From positions 1,612,001-1,676,000 of the forward strand of contig OY970063.1 in assembly GCA_963705275.1 (NCBI GenBank): a DNA stretch of 64,000 nucleotides, in the 5' to 3' direction. The translations under genes were made by a program, and so were the position numbers. Source of the stretch: Fen-1135 sp963705275. Its GTDB lineage: Bacteria; Desulfobacterota; Syntrophia; Syntrophales; UBA2185. The notes under the pieces were generated by a model. That model saw only the letters and a program-made list of their open reading frames with translations, was not told the DNA's origin and did not search any database. Below, one piece after another: positions 27,953-37,025 of the stretch (positions within the stretch are counted from its first letter, which is position 1; every line of letters starts with the position of its first letter).

Positions 27953-28410
27953 GGCTGTTTGAAGATGAAGTCACTCTCGACAAGGAACTGAATGACTTCA
28001 CCGAGAAAAATAGAAAAACACTTGGGCTCGTTTCGCTGGATGTACCGCTCATCTCGAACCTGGATGTTTCGGTTAATATCGCTCTCATCAAGCAGTATCA
28101 TGAGAATTTATCCGCAGATAAAGCACAAAATCTGGTTCTCAGCTACCTGACAAGATATAGTTTGGAACATATTTCTAGTAAGCGAAATCCCGCCCTGACC
28201 AATAAAGAGAGATTTTGTGCGATGCTTTTGCGAGCCGCCATGGTCAGAAATTCTATTATTGTTATTGATAGACCTTTTACTATTATACCGGACGTCAAGG
28301 ATGATCGATTTATATATGATGCTTTGAAAGTTGTTGATGATTCATTTAAACAATGCCATATATTTGATTATCTATGGTTCAAAGACAGGTACGGGATGAT
28401 TGGCCTTTGA
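27949..28410 (+). CDS. Degenerate MlaF-like ATPase lacking Walker A
   Basis: A 153-residue protein in the place where MlaF would be, starting with a TTG that overlaps the mlaE stop by 4 bp. It aligns by eye to the second half of an MCE-type ABC ATPase: LGLVSLDVPLISNLDVSVNIAL stands for the Q-loop region (Gln lost), LTNKERFCAMLLRAAM for the signature helix (normally LSGGE/Q), and IIVIDRPF (about 103-110) for Walker B, with Arg in place of the catalytic Glu. The first 80-90 residues of a normal MlaF, with Walker A, are absent, and nothing upstream encodes them. It cannot hydrolyse ATP in the usual way. The frame is intact, so it is probably kept as a structural subunit rather than decaying. Confidence 0.65.
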   Translation: MRLFEDEVTLDKELNDFTEKNRKTLGLVSLDVPLISNLDVSVNIALIKQYHENLSADKAQNLVLSYLTRYSLEHISSKRNPALTNKERFCAMLLRAAMVRNSIIVIDRPFTIIPDVKDDRFIYDALKVVDDSFKQCHIFDYLWFKDRYGMIGL

Positions 28411-28501
28411 TGTTTGGTAAGTCGAAGGATGCGCATCGCTTCTGGCTTTTTTCCTGAGCGGTCCTTCTTTAACAAGCTTTGCAGCCATTTACGAGAACGC
28501 C

Positions 28502-29416
28502 ATGTTTAAGAGAGTTGAATTAAAAGTAGGTTTGTTTGTGGTATTCACATCATTATTGATCGTCACGTCCATAGCTTATCTGGCTTACAGCAAAGGTTTC
28601 TTCACAAAAGAATATATTTATACCCTCTCATCAAAATCCGGTGAGGATCTGACTGAGGGCGTGCCCGTCGTTTTTTCCGGATTTAAGATCGGCAAGGTGG
28701 AAGCACTGGAATTAAATGATGAGGGAATACTCCTAATAAAGATAAGGATACCGGAACAACATGTAAAATGGATCAGATCAGACAGCAAATTCAGCCTCTA
28801 TAAGCCGCTCATAGGTTCTACCCGACTTATCGTCACTACTGATAATTTAAACAGCCCACCTTTGTCGCTAAAAGCTGTCCCCGAGATGACGATGGTCAGT
28901 GATATCAACGAGACGATAAAGAGGGTCCAGCCGACCCTGGATAAGGTGGATAAGGTAGTTGAGCACATTGAAAGCATTACGGCGAACCTTGCTGATCCTC
29001 AGGGAGATGTGAATAAAATTCTGAGGCACTCTGAGAAACTTACGGAAAACCTGGCGAAAAAAGACACGCTCCTCGAAATGGCCGTAGGATCCAAGGAGAG
29101 CGTTCAGTCTGTTAATGAGTCTCTCAAGAAGGTTAGAGATATCCTTGTGAAGGCGGATGATCAGATGTACGGTCAGGACGGTGTCCTGCCCTTAGTCAGA
29201 ACTATCCTCAAAGACGTCATTGTAAAGCTCCAAAAAATGAATGCGGCCGTCGATAATGTTGTAAAGATTAGTGCTGATACGGCTGAATCTACAAAAGATT
29301 TAAAGGTATTGAGAACCGAAATCGATACAACCGTCAATTCAATCGGCAATCTCGTCAAAGAGATTGATAGAAAGATCCCTTTTAAGAAACAACCGGAGGC
29401 AATAAACCTCCCATGA
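28502..29416 (+). CDS. mlaD: MCE/MlaD-family lipid-binding protein
   Basis: A 304-residue inner-membrane-anchored periplasmic protein. A single N-terminal transmembrane helix (about residues 10-28) precedes an MCE domain (about 38-115; GVPVVFSGFKIGKVEAL). The remaining 180 residues are helical and rich in charged heptads (KRVQPTLDKVDKVVEHIE and similar), suggesting a coiled-coil barrel or needle as in longer MCE proteins. It should form a hexameric ring with MlaE and carry lipids between membranes. The lipoprotein gene overlaps its stop by 4 bp. Confidence 0.87.
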   Translation: MFKRVELKVGLFVVFTSLLIVTSIAYLAYSKGFFTKEYIYTLSSKSGEDLTEGVPVVFSGFKIGKVEALELNDEGILLIKIRIPEQHVKWIRSDSKFSLYKPLIGSTRLIVTTDNLNSPPLSLKAVPEMTMVSDINETIKRVQPTLDKVDKVVEHIESITANLADPQGDVNKILRHSEKLTENLAKKDTLLEMAVGSKESVQSVNESLKKVRDILVKADDQMYGQDGVLPLVRTILKDVIVKLQKMNAAVDNVVKISADTAESTKDLKVLRTEIDTTVNSIGNLVKEIDRKIPFKKQPEAINLP

Positions 29417-30078
29417 GAAGAATCATTTGCCTGATTGTGTTCAGTTTCCTGCTCGTTGGCTGCGGCGCGTCAAAGCCGGTGCCTGAGTGGAAAGAGGCCT
29501 CCTTTAACAAACTCGATAGCTATAAGAAGAGCTACCTGAGCGGCAAGGAACGCATCGCTGAAGCGTACTTCAATAAGGCTGTCGATGAGATCAAGAGCAG
29601 CGGAGATCTGGAAATACTCGCCCGGGCCTATCTTACAAAATACGCTTGCCAGGTAGCCGTTCTCGAAGAATTTGATGACAGGGAATATCTGAAGATAGAT
29701 GCCGTCGAGCCTGTTTTGCAGAACAAGAACTTTTATAGTTTCCTGGAAGGAGCCTTTGATAACGTCGATGAAAACCAGCTTCCGGAGCAGTATGTTGGTT
29801 TTCTCAGGGCATTCAAACGCGGCAAGAAGGATGAGATTGCCCATGAAATATCGAAAATGGACAACTCCCTGTCAAAACTAATTGCAATCGGCCTCCTTGC
29901 CAAAAAAAATACGGCTGATGAAATTAAATTGAACCTTGCCATCGACATCGCATCGCAGAATGGATGGAAGAAAGCCCTGTTGGCCTATCTTTCCAAGCTT
30001 CAATCTTTTTACGTAATGAATAATAAACCGGAGAAAGCGGCTCATGTCGCCGAGAGAATCCAACTCATCAAGGATTAG
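29413..30078 (+). CDS. Lipoprotein of the mla operon
   Basis: A 221-residue protein with a lipobox LVGC (Cys17 lipidated) after a basic, hydrophobic signal peptide. The Ser-free residue after Cys (Gly) suggests outer-membrane sorting. The mature part is entirely helical with repeated 30-40 residue units (ARAYLTKYACQVAVLEEF, KKALLAYLSKLQSFY), like TPR or SEL1 helices, but no family is recognised. Overlap with mlaD indicates co-translation, so it may be the outer-membrane docking partner, a job done by MlaA or MlaC in E. coli. Neither is present here. Confidence 0.6.
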   Translation: MRRIICLIVFSFLLVGCGASKPVPEWKEASFNKLDSYKKSYLSGKERIAEAYFNKAVDEIKSSGDLEILARAYLTKYACQVAVLEEFDDREYLKIDAVEPVLQNKNFYSFLEGAFDNVDENQLPEQYVGFLRAFKRGKKDEIAHEISKMDNSLSKLIAIGLLAKKNTADEIKLNLAIDIASQNGWKKALLAYLSKLQSFYVMNNKPEKAAHVAERIQLIKD

Positions 30079-30208
30079 CCGCTGCATCAAAGGATTCAAT
30101 CAAGTCCTTATGCGGCCGGATCTTCGGCGACACCAAAACGTCAAAGTTATTCAGTGCGCATTAACCACTACCCATTAGACGAAAATACGAAACTAAGGGA
30201 GGAGAATA

Positions 30209-30577
30209 ATGGCGGAGGAAACAAAGAAGAAAGAGCATAAAAAGGAAGAGAAGTCATTAGAAAAGATGACCGTCAAGGAACTGAGAGCAATAGCTCTGGA
30301 AATTCCACGAGCTGTGGCAGTCCACGATATGAAAAAGGCGGAACTTATAGCCTGTATCAAGGAAGCAAGGGGCATCAAGGATGAGGGACCTGCTAAGATA
30401 AAGAAAAAGGTCGTAGCAAAGATAAAATTGAGTAAGAGTGAAATAAAAGGAAAGATTAAGAAGCTCAAAGAAGAAAGAAAAGCGGCCCAGGCATCAAAGG
30501 ACAAAAAGCAAATAGATGTTTTGCGCCGTCGTATAAGTCATTTGAAGAAGTTGACACGCAGATACGCAGCTGCATGA
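30209..30577 (+). CDS. Small basic Rho-N/SAP-like protein
   Basis: A 122-residue, very lysine-rich protein. Residues about 17-55 (MTVKELRAIALEIPRAVAVHDMKKAELI, in pieces) match the Rho N-terminal-like/SAP helical hairpin that binds nucleic acid. The C-terminal half is a basic amphipathic helix (KKLKEERKAAQASKDKKQ) with a final RRRISHLKKLTRRY segment. It is probably a DNA- or RNA-binding accessory protein. It has a good GGGAGGAG ribosome-binding site and is separate from the mla operon by 130 bp. Confidence 0.65.
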   Translation: MAEETKKKEHKKEEKSLEKMTVKELRAIALEIPRAVAVHDMKKAELIACIKEARGIKDEGPAKIKKKVVAKIKLSKSEIKGKIKKLKEERKAAQASKDKKQIDVLRRRISHLKKLTRRYAAA

Positions 30578-30595
30578 AATAGAAGGAAAGATATT

Positions 30596-31246
30596 TTAAT
30601 TCCTCGTAATCCGGGCGTGACGGGTCCAGCTCTTGCTGTTCCAGGCGGGGTCTATGGCAGGAATCCTTTTGTGGTCAAGGGGATGGAACCCGCATTTTCT
30701 GGCGAAGTAGCGGTGGAAGGCGACACATCCGGTTAGTTCAGGGTGAAAAACCGTGACGAGCACATTAGGACTTTCCGCGGCGGCAATGTAGTTTTCCATC
30801 CGGAGCAAGACGTTGACGCCCTCACCTACCCTTAATATCTTGGGTGCACGGATGAAGGTGAGCGGTATGATGTGTGATGCAACCCGGGGAATACAAGCTT
30901 CAGATACAAAACTGTCAAGTTGGCTCCCGAAGCTATTGCGCTCTATCTCGATATCGATCAGACTTAAATGGGCTGGCTCGCCGACTACGGAGTTTGCGAG
31001 GATAATAGCCCCGGCACACGTCCCCCAGATTTTCATCCCCCGTTTATATTCATGCAGTACAACCTGTTCAATGCCGAATATACGCATCAACCGGGACATG
31101 CACGTGCTTTCGCCGCCAGGAATAATCAGGCCGGAAAGCTTGCGAAAATCATCGGGGTCTTTGACGGGTATGCCCGGAATGCCTAAGCGGTCCAGGTGAT
31201 CGAGATGTTCAATAACCCCACCTTGAAGACTAAGAACGCCGATCAT
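30596..31246 (-). CDS. pdxT: Pyridoxal 5'-phosphate synthase glutaminase subunit PdxT
   Basis: PdxT releases ammonia from glutamine and passes it to PdxS in the 24-subunit PLP synthase. The class I glutaminase features are present: IIPGGEST, the nucleophile Cys77 in WGTCAGAI, and the His/Glu pair in VFHPEL. Length 216 against the usual 190-200; the extra residues are at the C-terminus after HPE (GFHPLDHKRIPAID). It begins 4 bp downstream of pdxS, so the two are one operon. It is one of six glutamine amidotransferases in the window. Confidence 0.93.
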   Translation of the reverse strand: MIGVLSLQGGVIEHLDHLDRLGIPGIPVKDPDDFRKLSGLIIPGGESTCMSRLMRIFGIEQVVLHEYKRGMKIWGTCAGAIILANSVVGEPAHLSLIDIEIERNSFGSQLDSFVSEACIPRVASHIIPLTFIRAPKILRVGEGVNVLLRMENYIAAAESPNVLVTVFHPELTGCVAFHRYFARKCGFHPLDHKRIPAIDPAWNSKSWTRHARITRN

Positions 31247-31250
31247 CTTG

Positions 31251-32132
31251 TTACCATCCCCGTCCGGCTAACAGCTGCCCTTCCGGGATTTCGGCTATCT
31301 CGATTCCCGGCATTGCCTCTCCAAGACCCAAGGAGGCCTCCAGCACCTTGGCTGGATCATTATAGAAGGCCGTCGCCTTGACAATAGCCCTGGCACGCAA
31401 TGCCGGATTTTCCGACTTGAATATTCCGGAACCCACAAAAATTCCATCACACCCCAACTGCATCATCAAGGCGGCATCGGCAGGGGTCGCGATACCTCCT
31501 GCGGCGAAATTAACCACAGGCAACCGCTCCAGTTCTCTCACCTGGAGGGCAAGTTCATAAGGCATGCCGTTTGTCTTGGCATAACCGGTGACCTCTTCGA
31601 CGGGCATGCCGACCAGTTGCCTTATTTCACGGTTCATCGTACGGATGTGGCGAACTGCCTCGACTACATTTCCTGTTCCCGCTTCGCCTTTGGTGCGAAT
31701 CATGGCGGCACCTTCGGCAATGCGGCGCAACGCTTCTCCAAGGTTACGGCAACCACAGACGAACGGTATGGAAAACTTCGTCTTGTCGATGTGACATTCT
31801 TCGTCGGCCGGGGTTAACACTTCACTCTCGTCTATATAGTCGATTTTCAGTGACTCCAGGATCTGGGCTTCAACAAAATGACCAATCCTTGCCTTCGCCA
31901 TGACGGGTATTGATACGGCCTTTTTGATCTCGCGGATCATGGTAGGGTCGGACATCCTGGCGACACCCCCCTGTTTGCGGATATCCGCCGGTACTCTTTC
32001 CAAGGCCATTACCGCAACCGCGCCGGCTTCTTCGGCTATCTTAGCCTGGTCCACATTGGTGACGTCCATGATAACGCCGCCCTTCAGCATCTGAGCTAAC
32101 TGAACATTCAGTTCGTATCTTTTCTTGTCCAC
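31251..32132 (-). CDS. pdxS: Pyridoxal 5'-phosphate synthase subunit PdxS
   Basis: PdxS builds PLP from ribose 5-phosphate, glyceraldehyde 3-phosphate and ammonia. The 293-residue TIM barrel carries the family motifs MDVTNVDQAKIAEEAGAVAVMALE, RMSDP, the catalytic Lys in MAKARIGHF, and IRTKGEAGTGN around the second Lys. Identity to known PdxS proteins is evident by eye. The gene precedes pdxT on the same strand. Confidence 0.96.
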   Translation of the reverse strand: MDKKRYELNVQLAQMLKGGVIMDVTNVDQAKIAEEAGAVAVMALERVPADIRKQGGVARMSDPTMIREIKKAVSIPVMAKARIGHFVEAQILESLKIDYIDESEVLTPADEECHIDKTKFSIPFVCGCRNLGEALRRIAEGAAMIRTKGEAGTGNVVEAVRHIRTMNREIRQLVGMPVEEVTGYAKTNGMPYELALQVRELERLPVVNFAAGGIATPADAALMMQLGCDGIFVGSGIFKSENPALRARAIVKATAFYNDPAKVLEASLGLGEAMPGIEIAEIPEGQLLAGRGW

Positions 32133-32224
32133 CTTATTCTGCCTCCCCGGGCTGAAACAAACTTCTTTCCATTAATATAGTATTATCAAAAAAAATAATC
32201 AAGGGCGATGAATCAAATTTGCAC

Positions 32225-33004
32225 TCACCATGCCATTCTTGTCTTTACTCCGCTGCCTTGCAGATATTTCTTGATCTCTGAGATCGTGTAGTAACGATAA
32301 TGGACCATCGATGCGATTAGGGCTGCATCGGCTTTGCCGCGGGTAAGGACATCTTTGAGGTGTTCAGGTTTACCGGCTCCCCCCGAGGCAATGACTGGTA
32401 TGTTTACATTCGTGGATATGAGATGTGTGAGTTTGATTTCATAACCTTCCTGCGTACCATCGGCATCGATGGAATTCAGGCAAATTTCCCCTGCCCCCAG
32501 ATTTTCGGCCTCTTTGGCCCACCACAAGGCGTCGATTCCAGTGAACACCCGCCCCCCATGGATAACCATTTCATAGCCTGAAGGTATTTTTGCACTCGTT
32601 TCCACCTTCTTGACGTCCATGCCCAGCACTACACACTGACTTCCAAAGGACTTTGCGCCCTCAGATATCAGGGGTGGATTCTTCACCGCCTCAGAGTTGA
32701 TGCTGATTTTTTCGGCTCCCGCAAGAATGACGCGTCGCATGTCTTCAACCGTACGGATGCCGCCGCCGACTGAGAAAGGAATAAAAATTGTCTCCGCCAC
32801 CCGCCTGACTACGTCAATCATGATGCCCCGTTCGTCAGACGAAGCGGTGATGTCATAAAAGACTATCTCATCAGCGCCCTGCTCATAGTACTCACGTGCA
32901 GCTTCGACGGGGTCTCCGATATCTATGTTCCCCTTGAATTTGATACCCTTTGTGAGTTTTCCGTCTCGCACGTCTAGACAGGGTATGATACGTTTACTTA
33001 ACAT
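32225..33004 (-). CDS. hisF: Imidazole glycerol phosphate synthase subunit HisF
   Basis: HisF uses ammonia from HisH to turn PRFAR into IGP and AICAR, the fifth step of histidine synthesis. Motifs IPCLDVRDGK with catalytic Asp11, VGGGIRT, INSEAV, NSIDADGT with the second catalytic Asp, and ASGGAGK are all present. 259 residues is slightly longer than usual (about 252). The start overlaps hisH by 11 bp. No other his gene is in the window, so histidine genes are scattered in this genome. Confidence 0.95.
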   Translation of the reverse strand: MLSKRIIPCLDVRDGKLTKGIKFKGNIDIGDPVEAAREYYEQGADEIVFYDITASSDERGIMIDVVRRVAETIFIPFSVGGGIRTVEDMRRVILAGAEKISINSEAVKNPPLISEGAKSFGSQCVVLGMDVKKVETSAKIPSGYEMVIHGGRVFTGIDALWWAKEAENLGAGEICLNSIDADGTQEGYEIKLTHLISTNVNIPVIASGGAGKPEHLKDVLTRGKADAALIASMVHYRYYTISEIKKYLQGSGVKTRMAW

Positions 33005-33629
33005 CTTCGCCTTCCCAGCGGCAGAAGTTGGCCAGTATCTGGAGTCCCGGCCTTCCGCTTTTTTCCGGATGAAATTGAACGGCTACTAAATTTCTGCGGG
33101 CCAAGGCAGAGCAGAAAAGCTGTCCATAATCCGTCCATCCGATAACCAAACGATTATCAGCCGGAGCAGGATAATAAGAGTGGACAAAATAAAATTGGGC
33201 TTCATCGGGGATATCCTGAAAAACGGGGTGATTCTTTTGAAAGGCCACCTGGTTCCATCCCATGTGGGGGATCTTCAAAGGCATGCAGTCTTCCTGTAGA
33301 TCCTTCGGGAAGCGTTTAACGGCACCTGGTATAATACCCAGGCATTGAGTATCGTTCTCTTCACTATATTCAAAGATAACCTGCGTGCCGAGACAAATGC
33401 CCAGTATTGGCTTTCCTTGATCTATCCATTCAGGTATCCATCGCTCCAGATGTGTCTGTCGCAGATTGGCCATTGCCTCGCCTGCTGCACCAACACCAGG
33501 AAAGATTATGCGACTGGCCTGCTCCAGTACTTTGGGATCATCACTGACCCGGCAAGGCTCTCCCAAGAAGCGGAGTGCCCGTTCTACGCTGGTCAGATTT
33601 CCGGCTTGATAATCAATGATTCCTGTCAT
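32994..33629 (-). CDS. hisH: Imidazole glycerol phosphate synthase glutaminase subunit HisH
   Basis: HisH is the class I glutaminase partner of HisF. The start MTGIIDYQAGN, nucleophile Cys79 in GICLGTQVIF, and the VQFHPEKSG His/Glu pair are clear. I choose the ATG at 33629, since it begins the conserved domain and has GAGAAGG upstream. The frame is open to 33689, but those residues are not family sequence. Overlap with hisF gives translational coupling, as is typical of the pair. Confidence 0.93.
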   Translation of the reverse strand: MTGIIDYQAGNLTSVERALRFLGEPCRVSDDPKVLEQASRIIFPGVGAAGEAMANLRQTHLERWIPEWIDQGKPILGICLGTQVIFEYSEENDTQCLGIIPGAVKRFPKDLQEDCMPLKIPHMGWNQVAFQKNHPVFQDIPDEAQFYFVHSYYPAPADNRLVIGWTDYGQLFCSALARRNLVAVQFHPEKSGRPGLQILANFCRWEGEDVK

Positions 33630-33778
33630 TCTGCCCTTCTCAAAAACCTCTGCCTCTACACAAGTTTCCAAAACAATTTGTAATATCAATGCGCTAGTAA
33701 ATCAAATTTTCTCAAAATACGCAATACTTAAGCCTCGGCACCCAGAGCTGCCCGCTCATTTCCTGTGTCTTCAGCGGA

Positions 33779-34723
33779 TCAGACATTTCTTGCACAATTA
33801 ATCCCCTGATATGTATCTCTTCCTTCAAGTTCCTTGTCTATCGCATTCAGAACTTCCATCTTGTTGACAGCCCACTTGGGCCCCAGGAATATATCCCGGT
33901 AACCGTCTGCCGTCAGCCGTTGAATGACCATCTCCGGAGGCAAAATCTCCAGAATTTCGCTTACTGTTTTTACGTAATCGTCCCTGTTAAACATGGCAAT
34001 TTCACCTTTTTCATAGAGATCACCAACGACGGTCCCTCTGAGGGCAAGTAGTGCGTGTATCTTGATCCCATGAATCTGGAGGGTCGCAATAGCCCTTGCA
34101 GTTTCCAGGATATCTTCCTGCGTTTCACCAGGCAAGCCAACAATGATATGGGTGCATATATGGATGTTGCTTCCGGATAGCCTGTGCAATGCGTCAAGGA
34201 AAGTCGCCGCAGAGTGTCCCCTGTTGATGAGCCGCAGAGTCCTATCATGTATCGACTGAAGACCCAATTCGAGCCATACGTGACTTTCCCGTGCATAGTC
34301 TCGAAGAAGGTCGATTGTGCCGTCAGGTACGCAATCCGGACGGGTACCGACGGAGAGACCGATGACGTCTTCCTCTCCCAGCGCTTCGTCATACAGTTCT
34401 TTCAGTTTCTCAATTGGCGCATATGTATTGGTGAACGTCTGGAAATAAGCGATGAACTTTACCGCATTTCTATTTCTTTTATAATATTCCTTTCCCCGGC
34501 GGATCTGCTCTGTCACCGAGGGAAGCGGGCCAATCTGCCTCAACCGCGACCCCCGACCGTCGCAGTATATGCATCCACCTTTCGACACTTTACCATCGCG
34601 ATTTGGGCAGGTGAATCCCGCGTCGATCTGGAGCTTGTAAACCCTGCAACCGAAACGGTTCAGCCAGAAACTTTTCAGATCGTAATATCTTTTTGTGTTG
34701 TTCCAGAGCGATGGCTTTGACAA
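33779..34723 (-). CDS. YhcC-type radical SAM protein (TIGR01212)
   Basis: A 314-residue radical S-adenosylmethionine enzyme. The cysteines are CPNRDGKVSKGGCIYC (C-x7-C-x2-C), the layout of the YhcC/TIGR01212 group and not the usual Cx3Cx2C. The barrel follows (AYFQTFTNTYAP, IGLSVGTRPDCVP, WLELGLQS, HIIVGLPGET). The role of YhcC is not established; it has been linked to tRNA or envelope processes in various genomes. The gene is divergent from mnmG, which encodes a tRNA-modifying enzyme, so a tRNA role is a plausible guess. Confidence 0.88.
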   Translation of the reverse strand: MSKPSLWNNTKRYYDLKSFWLNRFGCRVYKLQIDAGFTCPNRDGKVSKGGCIYCDGRGSRLRQIGPLPSVTEQIRRGKEYYKRNRNAVKFIAYFQTFTNTYAPIEKLKELYDEALGEEDVIGLSVGTRPDCVPDGTIDLLRDYARESHVWLELGLQSIHDRTLRLINRGHSAATFLDALHRLSGSNIHICTHIIVGLPGETQEDILETARAIATLQIHGIKIHALLALRGTVVGDLYEKGEIAMFNRDDYVKTVSEILEILPPEMVIQRLTADGYRDIFLGPKWAVNKMEVLNAIDKELEGRDTYQGINCARNV

Positions 34724-34865
34724 GAAGACCTCTTTTCTTGTTGTAATTTTTAAATTGACATTATTAAATTATGTGTAAAACTGCAACATTTCAATTGCGT
34801 CTCGATGCCATACAACTGATTACTGGTGAGTTTCGAGTCTCTCGAAATAATGTTTCGGTTAAGGA

Positions 34866-36776
34866 ATGAAAGATAGATCGAGAAATTACGATGTGATAGT
34901 CGTCGGCGCGGGTCATGCCGGCTGCGAAGCAGCATTGGCGTCGGCCCGGATGGGTTGCTCCACGATCATGTTCAATATCAACCTGGATTCCGTCGCCCTC
35001 ATGTCCTGTAACCCAGCTATCGGAGGCCTTGCCAAAGGCCAGTTGGTCAAAGAAGTCGATGCGCTGGGCGGGGAGATGGGGAAGATCGCCGACAAGACGG
35101 CCATACATTTCCGTATGCTCAACGCCTCTAAAGGGCCGGCAGTTCAATCCTCCCGGTTCCAATGCGATAAACAGCTCTATAGGCTCGCCATGAAAGCGAC
35201 AGTGGAAAGGGAAAAGAATCTTCATCTCAGGCAGACGCTCATAGACCGTATTGTTGTCGAAGATGGCAGGGTTGTAGGTGTGGAAGATCATATCGGCGTC
35301 TTTTATCGCGGCAGCGCCGTTATCGTCACAACGGGGACATTTCTCAACGGCTTGATACATATTGGGACCGTACACTACCAGGCAGGGAGGGCGGGAGAAA
35401 TGGCCTCCATTAGGCTGGCAGAATCCCTCAGATCTCTGGGTTTCGAAATGGGACGTATGAAGACGGGCACCCCTCCGAGGTTGCGCGCATCCACGATAGA
35501 TTTTTCGAAGCTGGAAAGGCAGGATAGCGACCCCGAACCGGAGCCATTTTCCTTCACTACAGAAGAGCTGCGAGAAGAACGGCTCCCTTCGTATTTTTCA
35601 TATACGACGCGAGAAACGCACAGCCTCATCAGGGAAAACATCATGTCGTCTCCGCTCTATTCCGGCACCATAAAGGGGATCAGCGCGCGCTACTGCCCCT
35701 CCCTTGAAGACAAGGTGATGCGTTTCTCCGATAAGGAAAGGCATCCGGTCGTTCTGGAATTCGAAGGTCTGGAGACGGAAGAGGTTTATGCCAAAGGCCT
35801 CGGAAACAGTATGCCTCAGGATCTTCAGGAGCAGATCATCCATAGCGTCCCCGGTCTTGAGGACGCGGAAGTTATGCGCCCGGCATACGCCATAGAGTAT
35901 GATTTCGTGCAGCCAACGCAACTTCGGCAAACCCTGGAAACGAAGCCAATCGCGGGATTATATCTGGCCGGCCAGATTAACGGCACATCCGGTTATGAAG
36001 AAGCGGCCGCGCAAGGGTTATGGGCCGGCATAAACGCGGCGCTTGCTGTACAGCGGAGAGCCCCTTTCATCCTTGATCGTTCGGAGGCCTATATGGGCGT
36101 CATGATCGATGACCTTGTCACAAGGGGTGTTGACGAACCCTACAGGATGTTTACATCTCGGGCAGAATACCGTCTGATCCTTCGCGAGGATAATGCTGCA
36201 ATCCGTCTCATGGCGAAGGGATACGACCTGGGCCTCATCACGCGCAATCACTACGATCACCTCCAAGAAAAGGTTCATGAAATAAACGGCAGAATCGTCC
36301 GGCTCTCTGCACTGAAGATTTTCCCCAATGAGAAGGTCAATAATATCCTTCATGCGATGGGAACTCCTCCGATCAAGAATCCCGTCACACTCTATCAGCT
36401 TCTGAAGAGAAGCGAAATATCCTACGATGATCTGAAGGTCTTTGAGGGATGGGAGCCTATCGCGGACAGATTTGTTAAGAAACAAATCTGTATAGAGTCC
36501 AGATATGAAGGATACATCAAGCGGCAGCAGGAGGCCGTGGATAGGATGAAACAGCTTGAAGGGAAGAAGATCCCCGAAGGCATGACTTACGACTGCATAC
36601 CCGGACTTTCCACTGAATTGAAGATGAAGCTGATGAAGATAGAACCTTCAACAATCGGGCAAGCGGAGAGGATACCGGGCATGACACAGGCAGCCATCAC
36701 GGCCATTTTGATCATGATGAAAAAGATGGAGATTGAAGCTGCTGCCCAGCAAGAAAAAAAATCGCCGTCATCCTGA
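34866..36776 (+). CDS. mnmG: tRNA uridine-5-carboxymethylaminomethyl enzyme MnmG
   Basis: MnmG (GidA) and MnmE add the carboxymethylaminomethyl group to U34 of several tRNAs, using FAD, NADH, methylenetetrahydrofolate and glycine. The N-terminus has the FAD-binding GAGHAGCEAA, and the family motifs MSCNPAIGG, GLAKG, SSRFQCDK and GTPPRL with the two catalytic Cys regions are present. 636 residues is within the normal range. The C-terminal helical domain that meets MnmE is complete. MnmE is not in the window. Confidence 0.96.
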   Translation: MKDRSRNYDVIVVGAGHAGCEAALASARMGCSTIMFNINLDSVALMSCNPAIGGLAKGQLVKEVDALGGEMGKIADKTAIHFRMLNASKGPAVQSSRFQCDKQLYRLAMKATVEREKNLHLRQTLIDRIVVEDGRVVGVEDHIGVFYRGSAVIVTTGTFLNGLIHIGTVHYQAGRAGEMASIRLAESLRSLGFEMGRMKTGTPPRLRASTIDFSKLERQDSDPEPEPFSFTTEELREERLPSYFSYTTRETHSLIRENIMSSPLYSGTIKGISARYCPSLEDKVMRFSDKERHPVVLEFEGLETEEVYAKGLGNSMPQDLQEQIIHSVPGLEDAEVMRPAYAIEYDFVQPTQLRQTLETKPIAGLYLAGQINGTSGYEEAAAQGLWAGINAALAVQRRAPFILDRSEAYMGVMIDDLVTRGVDEPYRMFTSRAEYRLILREDNAAIRLMAKGYDLGLITRNHYDHLQEKVHEINGRIVRLSALKIFPNEKVNNILHAMGTPPIKNPVTLYQLLKRSEISYDDLKVFEGWEPIADRFVKKQICIESRYEGYIKRQQEAVDRMKQLEGKKIPEGMTYDCIPGLSTELKMKLMKIEPSTIGQAERIPGMTQAAITAILIMMKKMEIEAAAQQEKKSPSS

Positions 36777-36967
36777 TTATGAGTGTAACTTATAATCCTG
36801 TGTCCTTACTTTTCTTTGCAAACATCAAATGAGTAAGAATGTGAGAATATATTCAAGTGTAGCAGGCACTATTCTTTCAGGTACGGCAAATACATTCCTG
36901 CACCCGTCGCGACATTTGTGGAGGGTGAAATTGAATATTCTTGAGATCTTTTATGGTCCGAGGTTTT

Positions 36968-37001
36968 CTGAGGCCCCCGGCGCTTGGCAAGGGGGCTTCA
37001 G
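36968..37001 (+). terminator. Hairpin between convergent mnmG and the glutamate synthase-like gene
   Basis: Arms CTGAGGCCCCC (36968-36978) and GGGGGCTTCAG (36991-37001) pair over 11 bp with one G-U, around a 12-base loop. It stands between two convergent genes, the place for a bidirectional terminator. No U-run follows on either strand, so intrinsic termination is doubtful; it may instead block readthrough or protect 3' ends. Confidence 0.45.
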
Positions 37002-37025
37002 ATTTCAAACTGACAACAAATGATG

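Noticed and set aside
36829..37023. Plus-strand frame of 64 codons after mnmG
   Set aside because: No ribosome-binding site, no family pattern, and it runs through the hairpin between convergent genes.
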